Of a stretch of 13,610 nt of DNA, positions 1-6,682 are shown in pieces. The DNA is taken from contig JACQAW010000379.1 of the NCBI GenBank assembly GCA_016194725.1, positions 1 to 13,610 of the forward strand. Reading direction: 5' to 3'. Origin of the DNA: Deltaproteobacteria bacterium (GTDB lineage Bacteria; Bdellovibrionota; UBA1018; UBA923). Below the pieces are notes generated by a model. It was not told the DNA's origin. It saw only the letters and a list, made by a program, of their open reading frames with translations, and ran no database searches. Position numbers and translations under genes: made by a program. Position 1 is the first letter of the stretch, and every line of letters begins with the position of its first letter.

Positions 1-234
1 ACCAGGAGGCACCGAACATCGGACCCACTCGGTGCGCTCGAACCGAAGTTCCACCCCACAACGCAAAATCCCAGTGCCCCCGAACCCAGGAACCACCGAG
101 CCCGCTCGGAGTCGCCCGACCCGCGCGTCCACACCACACCAGCAAAACCCCCCACATCCCCTTACAGGCTGATCCCAAGCTCACGAGCTTTACCAGAGTT
201 TTGCATTTTGCCACCTTTGTGATAGCCCCGAGAT
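1..234. other. 5' flank without a supported gene, compositionally odd
   Basis: I see no gene with start, stop and recognisable product here. Roughly the first 170 bases are dominated by C and A, with C-runs and few T, unlike the balanced G+C-rich composition of the rest of the window. From about 175 onward the sequence looks like an ordinary intergenic region leading to the peptidase gene, with a TTGCAT at 201-206 but no clean -10 at the right distance. The minus strand is open for about 150 bases from an ATG near 160, but nothing in the translation looks like a protein. It may be unusual native sequence or a chimeric contig end. Confidence 0.5.
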
Positions 235-2856
235 ATGTCTAAATCCCCAATATTGCTGACTGTATTGCTCGTTTTGTCGTCCATGTTTTCCAGCGCTGTG
301 ATCGCGGCAGACCCGCAATATCAACGCGAGCTCGAGCAGCAAGGCAAGTCGGCACAGGCGCATTCATTGCGTGCGCAGTTTGCCGCCCAGGATTTGATGG
401 TGCCCCGGGCCCGCTTGGAAGTGGACGCCTACCGCTTCGATCTGAATCTATTGCCAGCCGAGGGTAAGCTCGAAGGGACGCTCACGGCTGACCTGGTAGC
501 GTCGGAAAAATTGACGGAAGTGGATTTCGACGCCGTTGGCCTGAAGATCACGAAAGTCTGGTTTACGGACGAGGCCGGCGTGAAGTCTGAGGCCCGCTTC
601 GAAATTCTTGCGGCCAGCGTGCGCGTGACTCTGCCCGTTGCGTTGCGTGAAAGCGGGGCTACGAAATTCTCGCTGACCTTCGCGTACAGTGTTTCGGGCG
701 ACAAACGCGACGGCCGCGACGGCGGAATCGAGCATGGGCTTTTTTTCGTGAATGCCGACGGCACGCGCCACGACGTGACGCCCACGGTTTACACCACGGT
801 TGAACCCGAGCTGGCGCGCAGCTGGTTTCCCTGCATCGATGATCCGACGGTAAAAGCCAAACGCTCCGAGATGCGCATTACCGCTCCGGATGGCTGGGTG
901 GCCTTGAGCAACGGAGCGCTCATTAGCCGCGCGGCGCATGCGGAATCCAAGACCACGACGCTGGAGTGGCAGGAAAAATTTCCCATTCCCACCTATCTCA
1001 TCTCGCTGGCAATCGCGCCGTATACGGTGATCGACGGGCACGCCGGCGCGTTGCCCGTGCAGTATTACGTGCCCAAGGACCTCGAGGCCAAAGCCCGCGT
1101 GGACTTTGAGCGCACGCCAAAGATGATCGAGTATTTCTCGTCGCTCTGGCTGCCGTATCCCTACGAAAAATATGCGATGTCGACCGTGCCTCTTTACACC
1201 GGCGCGATGGAGCATACGACGGCGACCACCATGTCTGACGCCTATATCAACGGTGATCAGGGGGGCGAAGAAACCGTGGCCCACGAGCTTGCCCACCAGT
1301 GGTGGGGCGATCTGGTGTCACCCAAAACCTGGGACGATTTATGGCTGAACGAAGGCTTTGCCACGTACGCCGAAACGCTTTTTACTCACCAGTTTCACGG
1401 GGCTGATGCCGCGGTTGAAGGGCTGCTGGTGCAGCGCACGAGTTATTTGCAGTTTGATGTCGACGGCAGCGCCGCGCTGGTCGATCCGAAAGTCGCGCCC
1501 GAAGACAAGTTCACTCCCGCGGTTTACGAAAAAGGCGGCTGGGTTTTGCATATGCTTCGCCACAAGCTGGGCGAAGCGGTATTTCATGACGCCAGCGTGG
1601 CATATTTGAAAAAGCACGCTTTCGGTAACACGTCTTCGGCCGATCTGAAAAAGGCTTTCGAGGATGCGTCGGGCGTCGATCTGACCGATTTTTTCAATCA
1701 GTGGGTTTTTGGCGCGGGCTATCCCGTGTTGGCGCTGTCCTGGACCTACGACACCTCGATGCATGCCTTGCAGCTGACCCTCGAGCAACCTGGCAAGGTA
1801 TTCAAGCTGCCGCTCGAGCTGCTCATTGCGGGCCGCGACGCCGCTGGGGCGCTGGTCACGACGCCCGCGCAAATCGAGCTGGGCGCGGCCAAGCAAACGT
1901 TTACGTTGAATCTGCCTGCGGGTTTTCCCGTTCCCAGCGGCGTTGCGCTTGACCCTGCCCTCAAGATCTTGAAGAAAGTGGTCGCCGATCGCACGCCACG
2001 CGAGCTGCACTTCTGGCTCGAAGACGCCGAAAAGAGCCCGTGGCTCATTCGTTTTGAAACGTTGGATGAAATTGATCGCGCGTCGGTTAAAATAGAGCTG
2101 GCCCGCGACTTGGTGGGCCGCCTGAGCCGCGAGAGCCTGCCGGCATTGCAAGTGCAAATGCTCGAGCTGCTGACCGCCGCCCGCAAAGCCAAAGACTTTA
2201 CGGATGGCGATTTCAAGCTCATTCAAAAAGCCGTGCACGAACGTGTCACCGATGCCAACGTCGAGGTGCGGCTGGCCGCGGCCAATGCGGCCCACGAGTA
2301 TCTCGCCCCCGAGCTTGCCGATCTGATCGCGCAGCGTTTTGAAAACGAGCCCGAGATTCGCGTGCTGGCACGTCTGGCGCTGACGCTGGCGCATTCGCAC
2401 CACGCCAGGGCCTTTGAGCTGCTGTACACGCAGATGCAGAAATCAAGCAATCAGCCCGGCCATCGCAAGCTGGTGCAGTCGGTGCTCGAGGCCTTCGGAA
2501 CCCTGGGCGACAAACGGGCAGCCGCGCTGCTGGCGGATTACGTCGCGGGAGCGAACCCTTATTATCAAACTGCCGCGCTGGAAAGCCTGGGCGCGCTGGC
2601 CGTGCCTTCGACTTTTCAAACCATCGCCGGCATTTTGCGCGACGTGAGCCGTTCCGTTGAATTACGCATATCCAGCGCCAAGGCCCTGGCAAAATTTGGC
2701 GGAATTTCAGCTGCCAAGGAGCTGAGCGACCAGCTGCAGATCGAAAAAAACGAACAGGTCAAAAAAGCCATCAAGGCCGCTTTGGAGCACCTGGGCGGAA
2801 TGCCCCGCCTGCGCGAGCTTTCGGTGCAAGGTTCACCCGCTCAGCTGAAATGGTAA
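235..2856 (+). CDS. Secreted M1-family zinc aminopeptidase with C-terminal helical repeats
   Basis: The product is an 873-residue metallo-aminopeptidase predicted to trim N-terminal residues from peptides in the periplasm or outside the cell. A Sec signal peptide spans residues 1-24, with a hydrophobic core and a cut near VIA|AD. The zinc site is HELAH (H350, E351, H354) plus E373 in NEGF, with the classical 18-residue spacing. The substrate-binding motif is GAMEH at 323-327, a variant of GAMEN, and Y431 in VYEKGG fits the transition-state tyrosine. From about residue 584 to 865 the protein consists of repeated helix pairs rich in Ala and Leu, resembling HEAT/ARM repeats and matching the helical C-terminal part of the family. 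The ATG at 235 is chosen because the signal peptide begins there; its ribosome-binding site is weak. The 3' end overlaps the convergent DUF1285-like gene. Family assignment is firm; substrate is unknown. Confidence 0.95.
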   Translation: MSKSPILLTVLLVLSSMFSSAVIAADPQYQRELEQQGKSAQAHSLRAQFAAQDLMVPRARLEVDAYRFDLNLLPAEGKLEGTLTADLVASEKLTEVDFDAVGLKITKVWFTDEAGVKSEARFEILAASVRVTLPVALRESGATKFSLTFAYSVSGDKRDGRDGGIEHGLFFVNADGTRHDVTPTVYTTVEPELARSWFPCIDDPTVKAKRSEMRITAPDGWVALSNGALISRAAHAESKTTTLEWQEKFPIPTYLISLAIAPYTVIDGHAGALPVQYYVPKDLEAKARVDFERTPKMIEYFSSLWLPYPYEKYAMSTVPLYTGAMEHTTATTMSDAYINGDQGGEETVAHELAHQWWGDLVSPKTWDDLWLNEGFATYAETLFTHQFHGADAAVEGLLVQRTSYLQFDVDGSAALVDPKVAPEDKFTPAVYEKGGWVLHMLRHKLGEAVFHDASVAYLKKHAFGNTSSADLKKAFEDASGVDLTDFFNQWVFGAGYPVLALSWTYDTSMHALQLTLEQPGKVFKLPLELLIAGRDAAGALVTTPAQIELGAAKQTFTLNLPAGFPVPSGVALDPALKILKKVVADRTPRELHFWLEDAEKSPWLIRFETLDEIDRASVKIELARDLVGRLSRESLPALQVQMLELLTAARKAKDFTDGDFKLIQKAVHERVTDANVEVRLAAANAAHEYLAPELADLIAQRFENEPEIRVLARLALTLAHSHHARAFELLYTQMQKSSNQPGHRKLVQSVLEAFGTLGDKRAAALLADYVAGANPYYQTAALESLGALAVPSTFQTIAGILRDVSRSVELRISSAKALAKFGGISAAKELSDQLQIEKNEQVKKAIKAALEHLGGMPRLRELSVQGSPAQLKW

Positions 2857-3271
2857 GAAAGTAAAACTCGTCGTCTTCTTCCAGCAGCGACATGAGGTCG
2901 TAATACGGCGCCGAAAGAAATTTGGCTCGCAGCCCGTCGTCCAGGCGCAGATAGAGATTCCCATATTCGTATTTTAGGCGCGCTGCCTGCAGCGCAATCG
3001 TTGCCGCGCTTGCAAGCGTGGCCCGGGGCTTCGCGCCCAGCTCCAGCGAGCTCACGAAGTGCGGCGTGTCTTCGACCTCAATGAAGATGGTCTCGTAGCC
3101 CACTTTCAGGCAGAACTTCTTTTCGGTCGGGTCCCAGTGAATGGCTTTGTAGAACAACGCGCACGTTTGCTCGTGAGTGATCTCGATGCCGTCGGCCACC
3201 CACGTGCCGTCTTTCTTCAAGACAATCTTCTCGCCCTTGACGAAAAATGTGCCAGACCGTTCTTGCGGCAT
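2771..3271 (-). CDS. DUF1285-like protein of unknown function
   Basis: This 166-residue protein has no signal peptide or membrane segment and is probably cytoplasmic. Residues 21-75 show the pattern I associate with DUF1285: DGTW followed by a DG turn, I-x-HEQT, a hydrophobic helix, then IEVEDTP at 64-70. No biochemical role is known for the family, so none is assigned. The last 28 codons lie opposite the 3' end of the M1 peptidase gene, an unusually long convergent overlap. That tail (rich in Ala, Gly, Pro, Arg) looks unconserved and may have arisen by loss of an earlier stop codon. The start has an AAGG-type ribosome-binding site about 13 bases upstream, and a perfect TATAAT lies 26 bases upstream on this strand. 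The family call is from pattern memory, not a search. Confidence 0.75.
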   Translation of the reverse strand: MPQERSGTFFVKGEKIVLKKDGTWVADGIEITHEQTCALFYKAIHWDPTEKKFCLKVGYETIFIEVEDTPHFVSSLELGAKPRATLASAATIALQAARLKYEYGNLYLRLDDGLRAKFLSAPYYDLMSLLEEDDEFYFLTISAERVNLAPKARAGGAFRPGAPKRP

Positions 3272-3297
3272 ACCGGTGTATCCCTTCCGTGGGAACT

Positions 3298-3303
3298 ATT
3301 ATA
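3298..3303 (-). promoter_or_regulatory. TATAAT -10 box between divergent genes
   Basis: Read on the minus strand this is a perfect TATAAT, 26 bases before the start of the DUF1285-like gene. On the plus strand the overlapping hexamer TATTAT (3297-3302) is also a good -10, next to the start of the 3306 gene. No good -35 is seen for either direction. The 34-base divergent gap leaves room for one shared, bidirectional promoter. Confidence 0.45.
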
Positions 3304-3305
3304 CC

Positions 3306-3719
3306 ATGTCCTTTATGGCCACGATTACCGATGAATGGCATCTGGCGGCAGCCAGGGTGAGCCCCTTGATCTGGGAAGTGCAGAAATCGCACGGCTGGAC
3401 GCCCGAGGTCGCGAAGTCACGTTTGAACGTGTTGCCCGACCTTTTACGATTGAAAGACTACATCGGCATTCTGGGCAGCGAGCCCGAGCTGGAGTCGCTG
3501 CGCGACCGGCTGGTCATCATTCCCATCAACTATCCCAAGACGAAGTTCAAGCAGCCTTTCCTGGTCGAGCGTGAGCGCGTGGTCGAAGTTTACGACTGGA
3601 ACGCCGTCTCGGTATTCAACGGCGAAATGGCGCCCGCCCAGCAGGCCGACTTTTTAAAGTGGTGCGCCGGGTATTTTATTCGAATCGTGGGCGTGCGGCC
3701 GCCCACGCATGGACCCTGA
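3306..3719 (+). CDS. Hypothetical protein, 137 residues
   Basis: I do not recognise this protein. It is a soluble-looking, mixed-charge protein without signal peptide, membrane segment or catalytic motif. Its C-terminal third has several aromatic residues (VYDWNAVSVF, then FLKWCAGYFIRIVG). The reading frame is open upstream to 3177, but that extension would run through the divergent DUF1285-like gene and its promoter, so it is rejected. ATG 3306 is preferred because GGGAA lies 10 bases upstream. ATG 3315 is a possible alternative, and a promoter at 3297-3302 would then give a transcript with almost no leader. The 34-base divergent spacing from the DUF1285-like gene suggests shared regulation. 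The stop codon sits in the loop of a strong hairpin at 3705-3732. Confidence 0.7.
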   Translation: MSFMATITDEWHLAAARVSPLIWEVQKSHGWTPEVAKSRLNVLPDLLRLKDYIGILGSEPELESLRDRLVIIPINYPKTKFKQPFLVERERVVEVYDWNAVSVFNGEMAPAQQADFLKWCAGYFIRIVGVRPPTHGP

Positions 3720-3732
3720 GGGGCCTATGCGT
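3705..3732. terminator. Hairpin between convergent genes, no T-tract
   Basis: ACGCAT at 3705-3710 pairs with ATGCGT at 3727-3732. The stem continues through GG, one A:C mismatch and CCC:GGG to a TGAG tetraloop that contains the stop codon of the 3306 gene. It lies between two convergent stop codons (3719 and 3740). Neither strand has a T-run after it, so it is not a standard intrinsic terminator. It could stabilise 3' ends or act with Rho. Confidence 0.4.
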
Positions 3733-3739
3733 CGCCGGG

Positions 3740-4558
3740 CTAAAACGTGCGAAAACCTACCAGTTGTTCCCTGATGCCATCGATGTGAGTCACGTCGATG
3801 GACAGCTGATCGTTCGGACCACACGACGTGCCGTAGCTGTCCATGAGCACGGCGTCGGTGATATCATCGGCATAGCTGCTCAGGTTGAATGCCTCGTAGA
3901 CGCCTGAGTCGCAGTTATCCATGTAATGATTCCGCACTTCAAGAGTCGAGGCTGGTGGCGCATACACGTCAGGGCAGCCGTCGGGCTGATTGCAGACCAC
4001 GCGCGGATAAAGCGTCATGGTGACGTCCGGGTAGCCTTCGTAGTGGTAGGCTTCGACCACGATCGTGTAAGCGAAATAAAACGGCAGGGACTCGGAGTTG
4101 TAAGGCTTCAACTCACCCTCGAGCAAAAGCTCCTCGCGTGGCGGCACCGGATGGGGTGGTGGCGGAATGGGAACCGGGCGAGGAAAAGGATGTGGCACCG
4201 GATGGGGATGCGGGTGCGGGTAAGGCCCCGGATGCGGATGTGGATTAGGGCCCGGATGTGGGTGTGGGTGAGGCGTCGGTCCAGGCTGCGGGCCGGGGTG
4301 CGGCTGTGGACCGGGATGCGGCTGTGGACCGGGATGCGGCTGCGGACCGGGATGCGGCTGCGGACCGGGATGTGGTTGTGGCCCAGGGTGCGGCTGTGGC
4401 GCCGGATGCGGCGCAGGTGCCGGGCCGGGATGCGGCGTTGGAACTGGATGCGACTGCGTATCATCCATAAGCGGAGTAAACGGATTGTCTTGTGCGCGGG
4501 CAGGCGTCCAAGCGGCGACATAAAGCAGGGCAAGGCCTGCTGCGAAGATGCGACTCAT
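3740..4558 (-). CDS. Secreted His/Pro-rich repeat protein
   Basis: The product is a 272-residue exported protein. Residues 1-22 are a clear Sec signal peptide with cleavage at ARA|QDN. Residues 37-140 are almost only His, Pro, Gly and Gln: first PHPGP-type units, then six tandem HPGPQP units (about residues 53-88), then PHPHPHPGP and PHPHPHPVP runs. Residues 141-272 are a normal-complexity acidic domain with four cysteines (C189, C195, C216, C246), enough for two disulfides. I do not recognise this domain. The repeat tract could be a stiff cell-surface linker or bind metal (Cu, Ni or Zn) through its many histidines; both are guesses. The frame opens at 4603, but ATG 4558 is chosen because a strong GAGGGGG ribosome-binding site lies 9 bases before it and the signal peptide starts there. 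The gene stands alone, convergent with one neighbour and divergent from the dioxygenase operon. Confidence 0.85.
   Translation of the reverse strand: MSRIFAAGLALLYVAAWTPARAQDNPFTPLMDDTQSHPVPTPHPGPAPAPHPAPQPHPGPQPHPGPQPHPGPQPHPGPQPHPGPQPHPGPQPGPTPHPHPHPGPNPHPHPGPYPHPHPHPVPHPFPRPVPIPPPPHPVPPREELLLEGELKPYNSESLPFYFAYTIVVEAYHYEGYPDVTMTLYPRVVCNQPDGCPDVYAPPASTLEVRNHYMDNCDSGVYEAFNLSSYADDITDAVLMDSYGTSCGPNDQLSIDVTHIDGIREQLVGFRTF
4293..4400 (-). repeat. 18-bp tandem repeat (minisatellite), six copies
   Basis: On the plus strand the unit is CCGGGATGCGGCTGTGGA with one to a few changes per copy. Copies start at 4293, 4311, 4329, 4347, 4365 and 4383. Each encodes one HPGPQP unit in the protein on the minus strand. 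Because 18 is a multiple of three, gain or loss of a copy keeps the frame. Flanking sequence (about 4140-4290 and 4401-4450) has degenerate units of the same kind. Confidence 0.9.
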
Positions 4559-4567
4559 CGTAGATAT

Positions 4568-4574
4568 CCCCCTC
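4568..4574 (-). promoter_or_regulatory. Strong ribosome-binding site fixing the start at 4558
   Basis: Read on the minus strand this is GAGGGGG, 9 bases before ATG 4558. The upstream in-frame ATG at 4603 has no such site and would add 15 residues in front of a normal signal peptide. Confidence 0.75.
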
Positions 4575-4651
4575 AAAATTTTCCCCAGATTTAGAAGTAC
4601 CATGCAGGCAAGATCCTGGCAACTTTCACCCGGTCAGTGTAAGCGTGTGCT

Positions 4652-5368
4652 ATGGCCAATACCGATTACGAAAAGTATCTGAATACCGAGACCTTGATGT
4701 CTCTTCAGAAAAGCCCCGACAAGCTGGTCTGTCACGATGAGATGCAATTTCAAATCGTGCATCAAGTCGCAGAGCTGTGGATGAAGCTGTATCTGCACGA
4801 GGTTGAACAGATCAAGGCTTGGATCTCGGAGTCCCGTTTCGTCGAGGCACACGTTCTTTTCACGCGCTGCGGCCAGATTTCCCAGCTGCTCAGCGAACAG
4901 CTTCGGCTGCTGAACACGATGTCGCCGAACGAATACCACAAAGTGCGCACGCAGCTGGGTAAAGGCAGCGGTCAGGAAAGCCCCGGCTTCAACACCATAC
5001 TTGGGGCCGCGCCCACGCTCTGGGAACCGTTCAAAAAACAGCTCGAAAAAAACCGCGTCACTGTCGAAGAGCTGCATGACAATCCGACCCGGCACCCCGA
5101 GCTTTTCTTGATTGCCGAAGACCTCTTTGGCCTGGACGAGCAGTTTCTGAATTTTCGTTACCTGCACCTGCAGCTGGTAAAACGCATCATCGGTGGTGAT
5201 GTCCCTTCGCTGAAAGGCGTGCATGCCGAAAAATATCTGATGAGGGGCCTGGCCAATCAGTTTTTCCCCGAGCTCTGGGCGGTTCGAAACGAAATCAGCC
5301 GCCGGCGCGGAATTCCCATAGGCGCAAAAAGCGGCCTGTGCCCCTATCCGCATGGAGAGAAAAATTGA
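4652..5368 (+). CDS. Tryptophan 2,3-dioxygenase family heme protein, divergent
   Basis: This 238-residue protein belongs to the tryptophan 2,3-dioxygenase fold family, whose founding members open the indole ring of L-tryptophan to N-formylkynurenine with heme. The N-terminal signature HDEMQFQIVHQVAELWMK (28-45) is clear and includes the distal-pocket histidine H37. H172 in RYLHLQLVKRIIG fits the proximal heme ligand. Two family motifs differ. Where classical enzymes have SGFQS-x-QYR, with the Arg that binds the substrate carboxylate, this protein has GSGQESPGFN (105-114), with Asn at the Arg position. The GTGGSSG segment after the proximal helix is replaced by GGDVPSLKG. It is also shorter than usual. 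It may therefore act on another aromatic substrate or perform a different oxidation, as other heme-dependent aromatic oxygenases do. It is the first gene of an operon with the HAD hydrolase and deformylase. Start ATG 4652 lacks a strong ribosome-binding site. Confidence 0.85.
   Translation: MANTDYEKYLNTETLMSLQKSPDKLVCHDEMQFQIVHQVAELWMKLYLHEVEQIKAWISESRFVEAHVLFTRCGQISQLLSEQLRLLNTMSPNEYHKVRTQLGKGSGQESPGFNTILGAAPTLWEPFKKQLEKNRVTVEELHDNPTRHPELFLIAEDLFGLDEQFLNFRYLHLQLVKRIIGGDVPSLKGVHAEKYLMRGLANQFFPELWAVRNEISRRRGIPIGAKSGLCPYPHGEKN
5354..5360 (+). promoter_or_regulatory. Ribosome-binding site for the TTG start at 5365
   Basis: GGAGAGA lies inside the end of the dioxygenase coding sequence, 4 bases before TTG 5365. 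The alternative GTG at 5338 has no comparable site. Confidence 0.65.
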
Positions 5369-6102
5369 TCTCAGGCTTTGATGCGGGCGTGGCCCGCGAT
5401 TTGGCGCGGTTTACCAGCCGTGAGCGTGAAGGGCGCCGCATCGCGCTTTTTGACGCCGATGGCACCCTTTGGCGCGGCGACGTGGGAGAGGCTTTTTTCA
5501 AGCACCAGCTCGAACGTGGCACTATTCGCCACGCGCCGAAAAAAGATGCGTGGAACACGTATCTAAAAGAGTCCGTCGACGGCAATTCCGCTCAGGCCTA
5601 TGGCTGGCTTGCGCAGTGGAATGCCGGCGTCGAAGAAGTGGATCTCATGCGCTGGTGCGATGAGTTTTTCCGCGACCAGTGGACAAAGTTCGTGTTCGAG
5701 CCCATGCGCGAGTTCACGCACGGGCTTTTGAATGCGGGTTTTGAAGTCTGGGTGGTGACCGGTTCTCCGCGCTGGATCGTGCAGGCCGGCGTCAAAGGAT
5801 TTGGAATTCCGTCCGACCGCGTCTTGGGCAGCTCGGTGCTGGTTGAAAAAGGCGTGCTGACTGATAAAATTGAAAATGAAGTTCCTTATCGGGCTGGCAA
5901 AGCCCGGCTGGTGGAAAAAATCGTCGCCGGCCCGCCCTTGATGGTGGCGGGCAATACCTACTGGGATAAAGAAATGATGCTGATGGCCAGTGAGCTTGCG
6001 CTGGCCATTTGCTCAGAAGATAAAGGCGAGCCCAATCATGAGTCCGAGCAGCGCCTGCAGCGCCTGGCTGAGACCAATAAATGGCTGACTCAGCGTTTTT
6101 AG
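5365..6102 (+). CDS. HAD-superfamily hydrolase, SerB/HAD-IB-like phosphatase
   Basis: The product (245 residues from the chosen start) is a probable phosphomonoesterase of the haloacid dehalogenase superfamily. Motif I is ALFDADGTLW, with the nucleophile D30 and acid/base D32. Motif II is VVTGS (T132), the motif III lysine is probably K179, and motif IV is AGNTYWDKE (N197, D201). The helical insert between motifs I and II (about residues 38-125) is a C1-type cap, as in phosphoserine phosphatase-like members. The substrate cannot be read from the sequence. The frame is open from GTG 5338, but I prefer TTG 5365: it has a GGAGAGA site at ideal distance and its TTGA overlaps the stop codon of the dioxygenase gene, a classical coupling arrangement. 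It may act on a metabolite related to the upstream oxygenase product. Thirteen bases separate it from the deformylase gene. Confidence 0.88.
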   Translation: MISGFDAGVARDLARFTSREREGRRIALFDADGTLWRGDVGEAFFKHQLERGTIRHAPKKDAWNTYLKESVDGNSAQAYGWLAQWNAGVEEVDLMRWCDEFFRDQWTKFVFEPMREFTHGLLNAGFEVWVVTGSPRWIVQAGVKGFGIPSDRVLGSSVLVEKGVLTDKIENEVPYRAGKARLVEKIVAGPPLMVAGNTYWDKEMMLMASELALAICSEDKGEPNHESEQRLQRLAETNKWLTQRF

Positions 6103-6106
6103 GAGA
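6101..6106 (+). promoter_or_regulatory. Ribosome-binding site of the deformylase gene
   Basis: AGGAGA overlaps the TAG stop codon of the HAD gene and lies 9 bases before ATG 6116, tying translation of the two genes closely together. Confidence 0.7.
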
Positions 6107-6115
6107 CTGAAAAAT

Positions 6116-6673
6116 ATGGCAATTTTAAAAGTCGCCCGCATGGGCCATCCCATCTTGCGTCGCGAAGCCGCGCCCGTTACCGAAAAAGAAATCAAGTCCG
6201 CCGAGCTTCAGCAGTTCATCGACGACATGATCGAGACGATGCACGAATACGACGGCTTGGGGCTGGCAGCACCTCAAGTGCACCGGCCGATAAGGCTTTC
6301 GGTGGTCGAAGTGCAGGACAATCCACGCTATCCCAACAAGGAGCACGTCGGGCTGCACGTTTTCATCAATCCCGTGCTCACCATCCTGAACAAAGCGACG
6401 AACAGCTACTGGGAGGGCTGCCTGAGCGTGCCCGGCCTGCGCGGCCTGGTGGCGCGGCCGAACAAGATCAAGGTGAAGTATCTTGACCGCGACGGCAAAG
6501 CCGCCGAATTCATCGCCGAGAATTTCCTTTCAACCGTGCTCCAGCATGAGTTCGACCATCTGGACGGCAAGCTGTATATCGATCGACTGGTTGACTCCAC
6601 CAAGCTGGTGTTTGAGCAGGAGTTTGAGAGATACTGGCTGCCTAATGCGGAAGATACCGAGCTGGATGACTGA
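6116..6673 (+). CDS. def: Peptide deformylase
   Basis: This cytoplasmic metalloenzyme (185 residues) removes the formyl group from the N-terminal methionine of new proteins. All three family motifs are intact: GLGLAAPQ at 47-54 (Q54), EGCLSVPG at 100-107 (metal ligand C102), and HEFDHLDG at 144-151 (metal ligands H144 and H148, catalytic E145). The length is typical for a bacterial deformylase, with a somewhat extended acidic C-terminal tail ending in TELDD. The start at ATG 6116 is fixed by AGGAGA at 6101-6106. In many bacteria def is followed by fmt, the methionyl-tRNA formyltransferase gene; here it is the last gene of an operon behind the dioxygenase-like and HAD genes and is followed by a convergent gene. 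This could be a second deformylase copy, but no feature marks it as non-housekeeping. Confidence 0.96.
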   Translation: MAILKVARMGHPILRREAAPVTEKEIKSAELQQFIDDMIETMHEYDGLGLAAPQVHRPIRLSVVEVQDNPRYPNKEHVGLHVFINPVLTILNKATNSYWEGCLSVPGLRGLVARPNKIKVKYLDRDGKAAEFIAENFLSTVLQHEFDHLDGKLYIDRLVDSTKLVFEQEFERYWLPNAEDTELDD

Positions 6674-6682
6674 GAAAGATGG

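Noticed and set aside
1339..2403. Long minus-strand open frames (354 and 282 codons at 1339-2403 and 448-1296) opposite the M1 peptidase gene
   Set aside because: They lie wholly inside a clear M1 peptidase gene. Their translations are rich in Arg, Gly and Gln with no motif, as expected from codon bias in a G+C-rich genome.
3177..3305. N-terminal extension of the 3306 gene to ATG 3177
   Set aside because: It would run antisense through the start of the DUF1285-like gene and its promoter, and the later ATG has a usable ribosome-binding site.
4293..4400. CRISPR-like array
   Set aside because: The 18-bp units are directly adjacent with no spacers and encode HPGPQP in frame; it is a coding minisatellite.
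3926..4594. Plus-strand frame of 222 codons across the His/Pro repeat
   Set aside because: It is an Arg/Met/Trp-rich readout of the minisatellite. The minus-strand frame has a signal peptide, a strong ribosome-binding site and a normal C-terminal domain.
4634..5353. Minus-strand frame of 239 codons opposite the dioxygenase gene
   Set aside because: The plus strand shows conserved heme-enzyme motifs in the same interval; the minus translation shows none.
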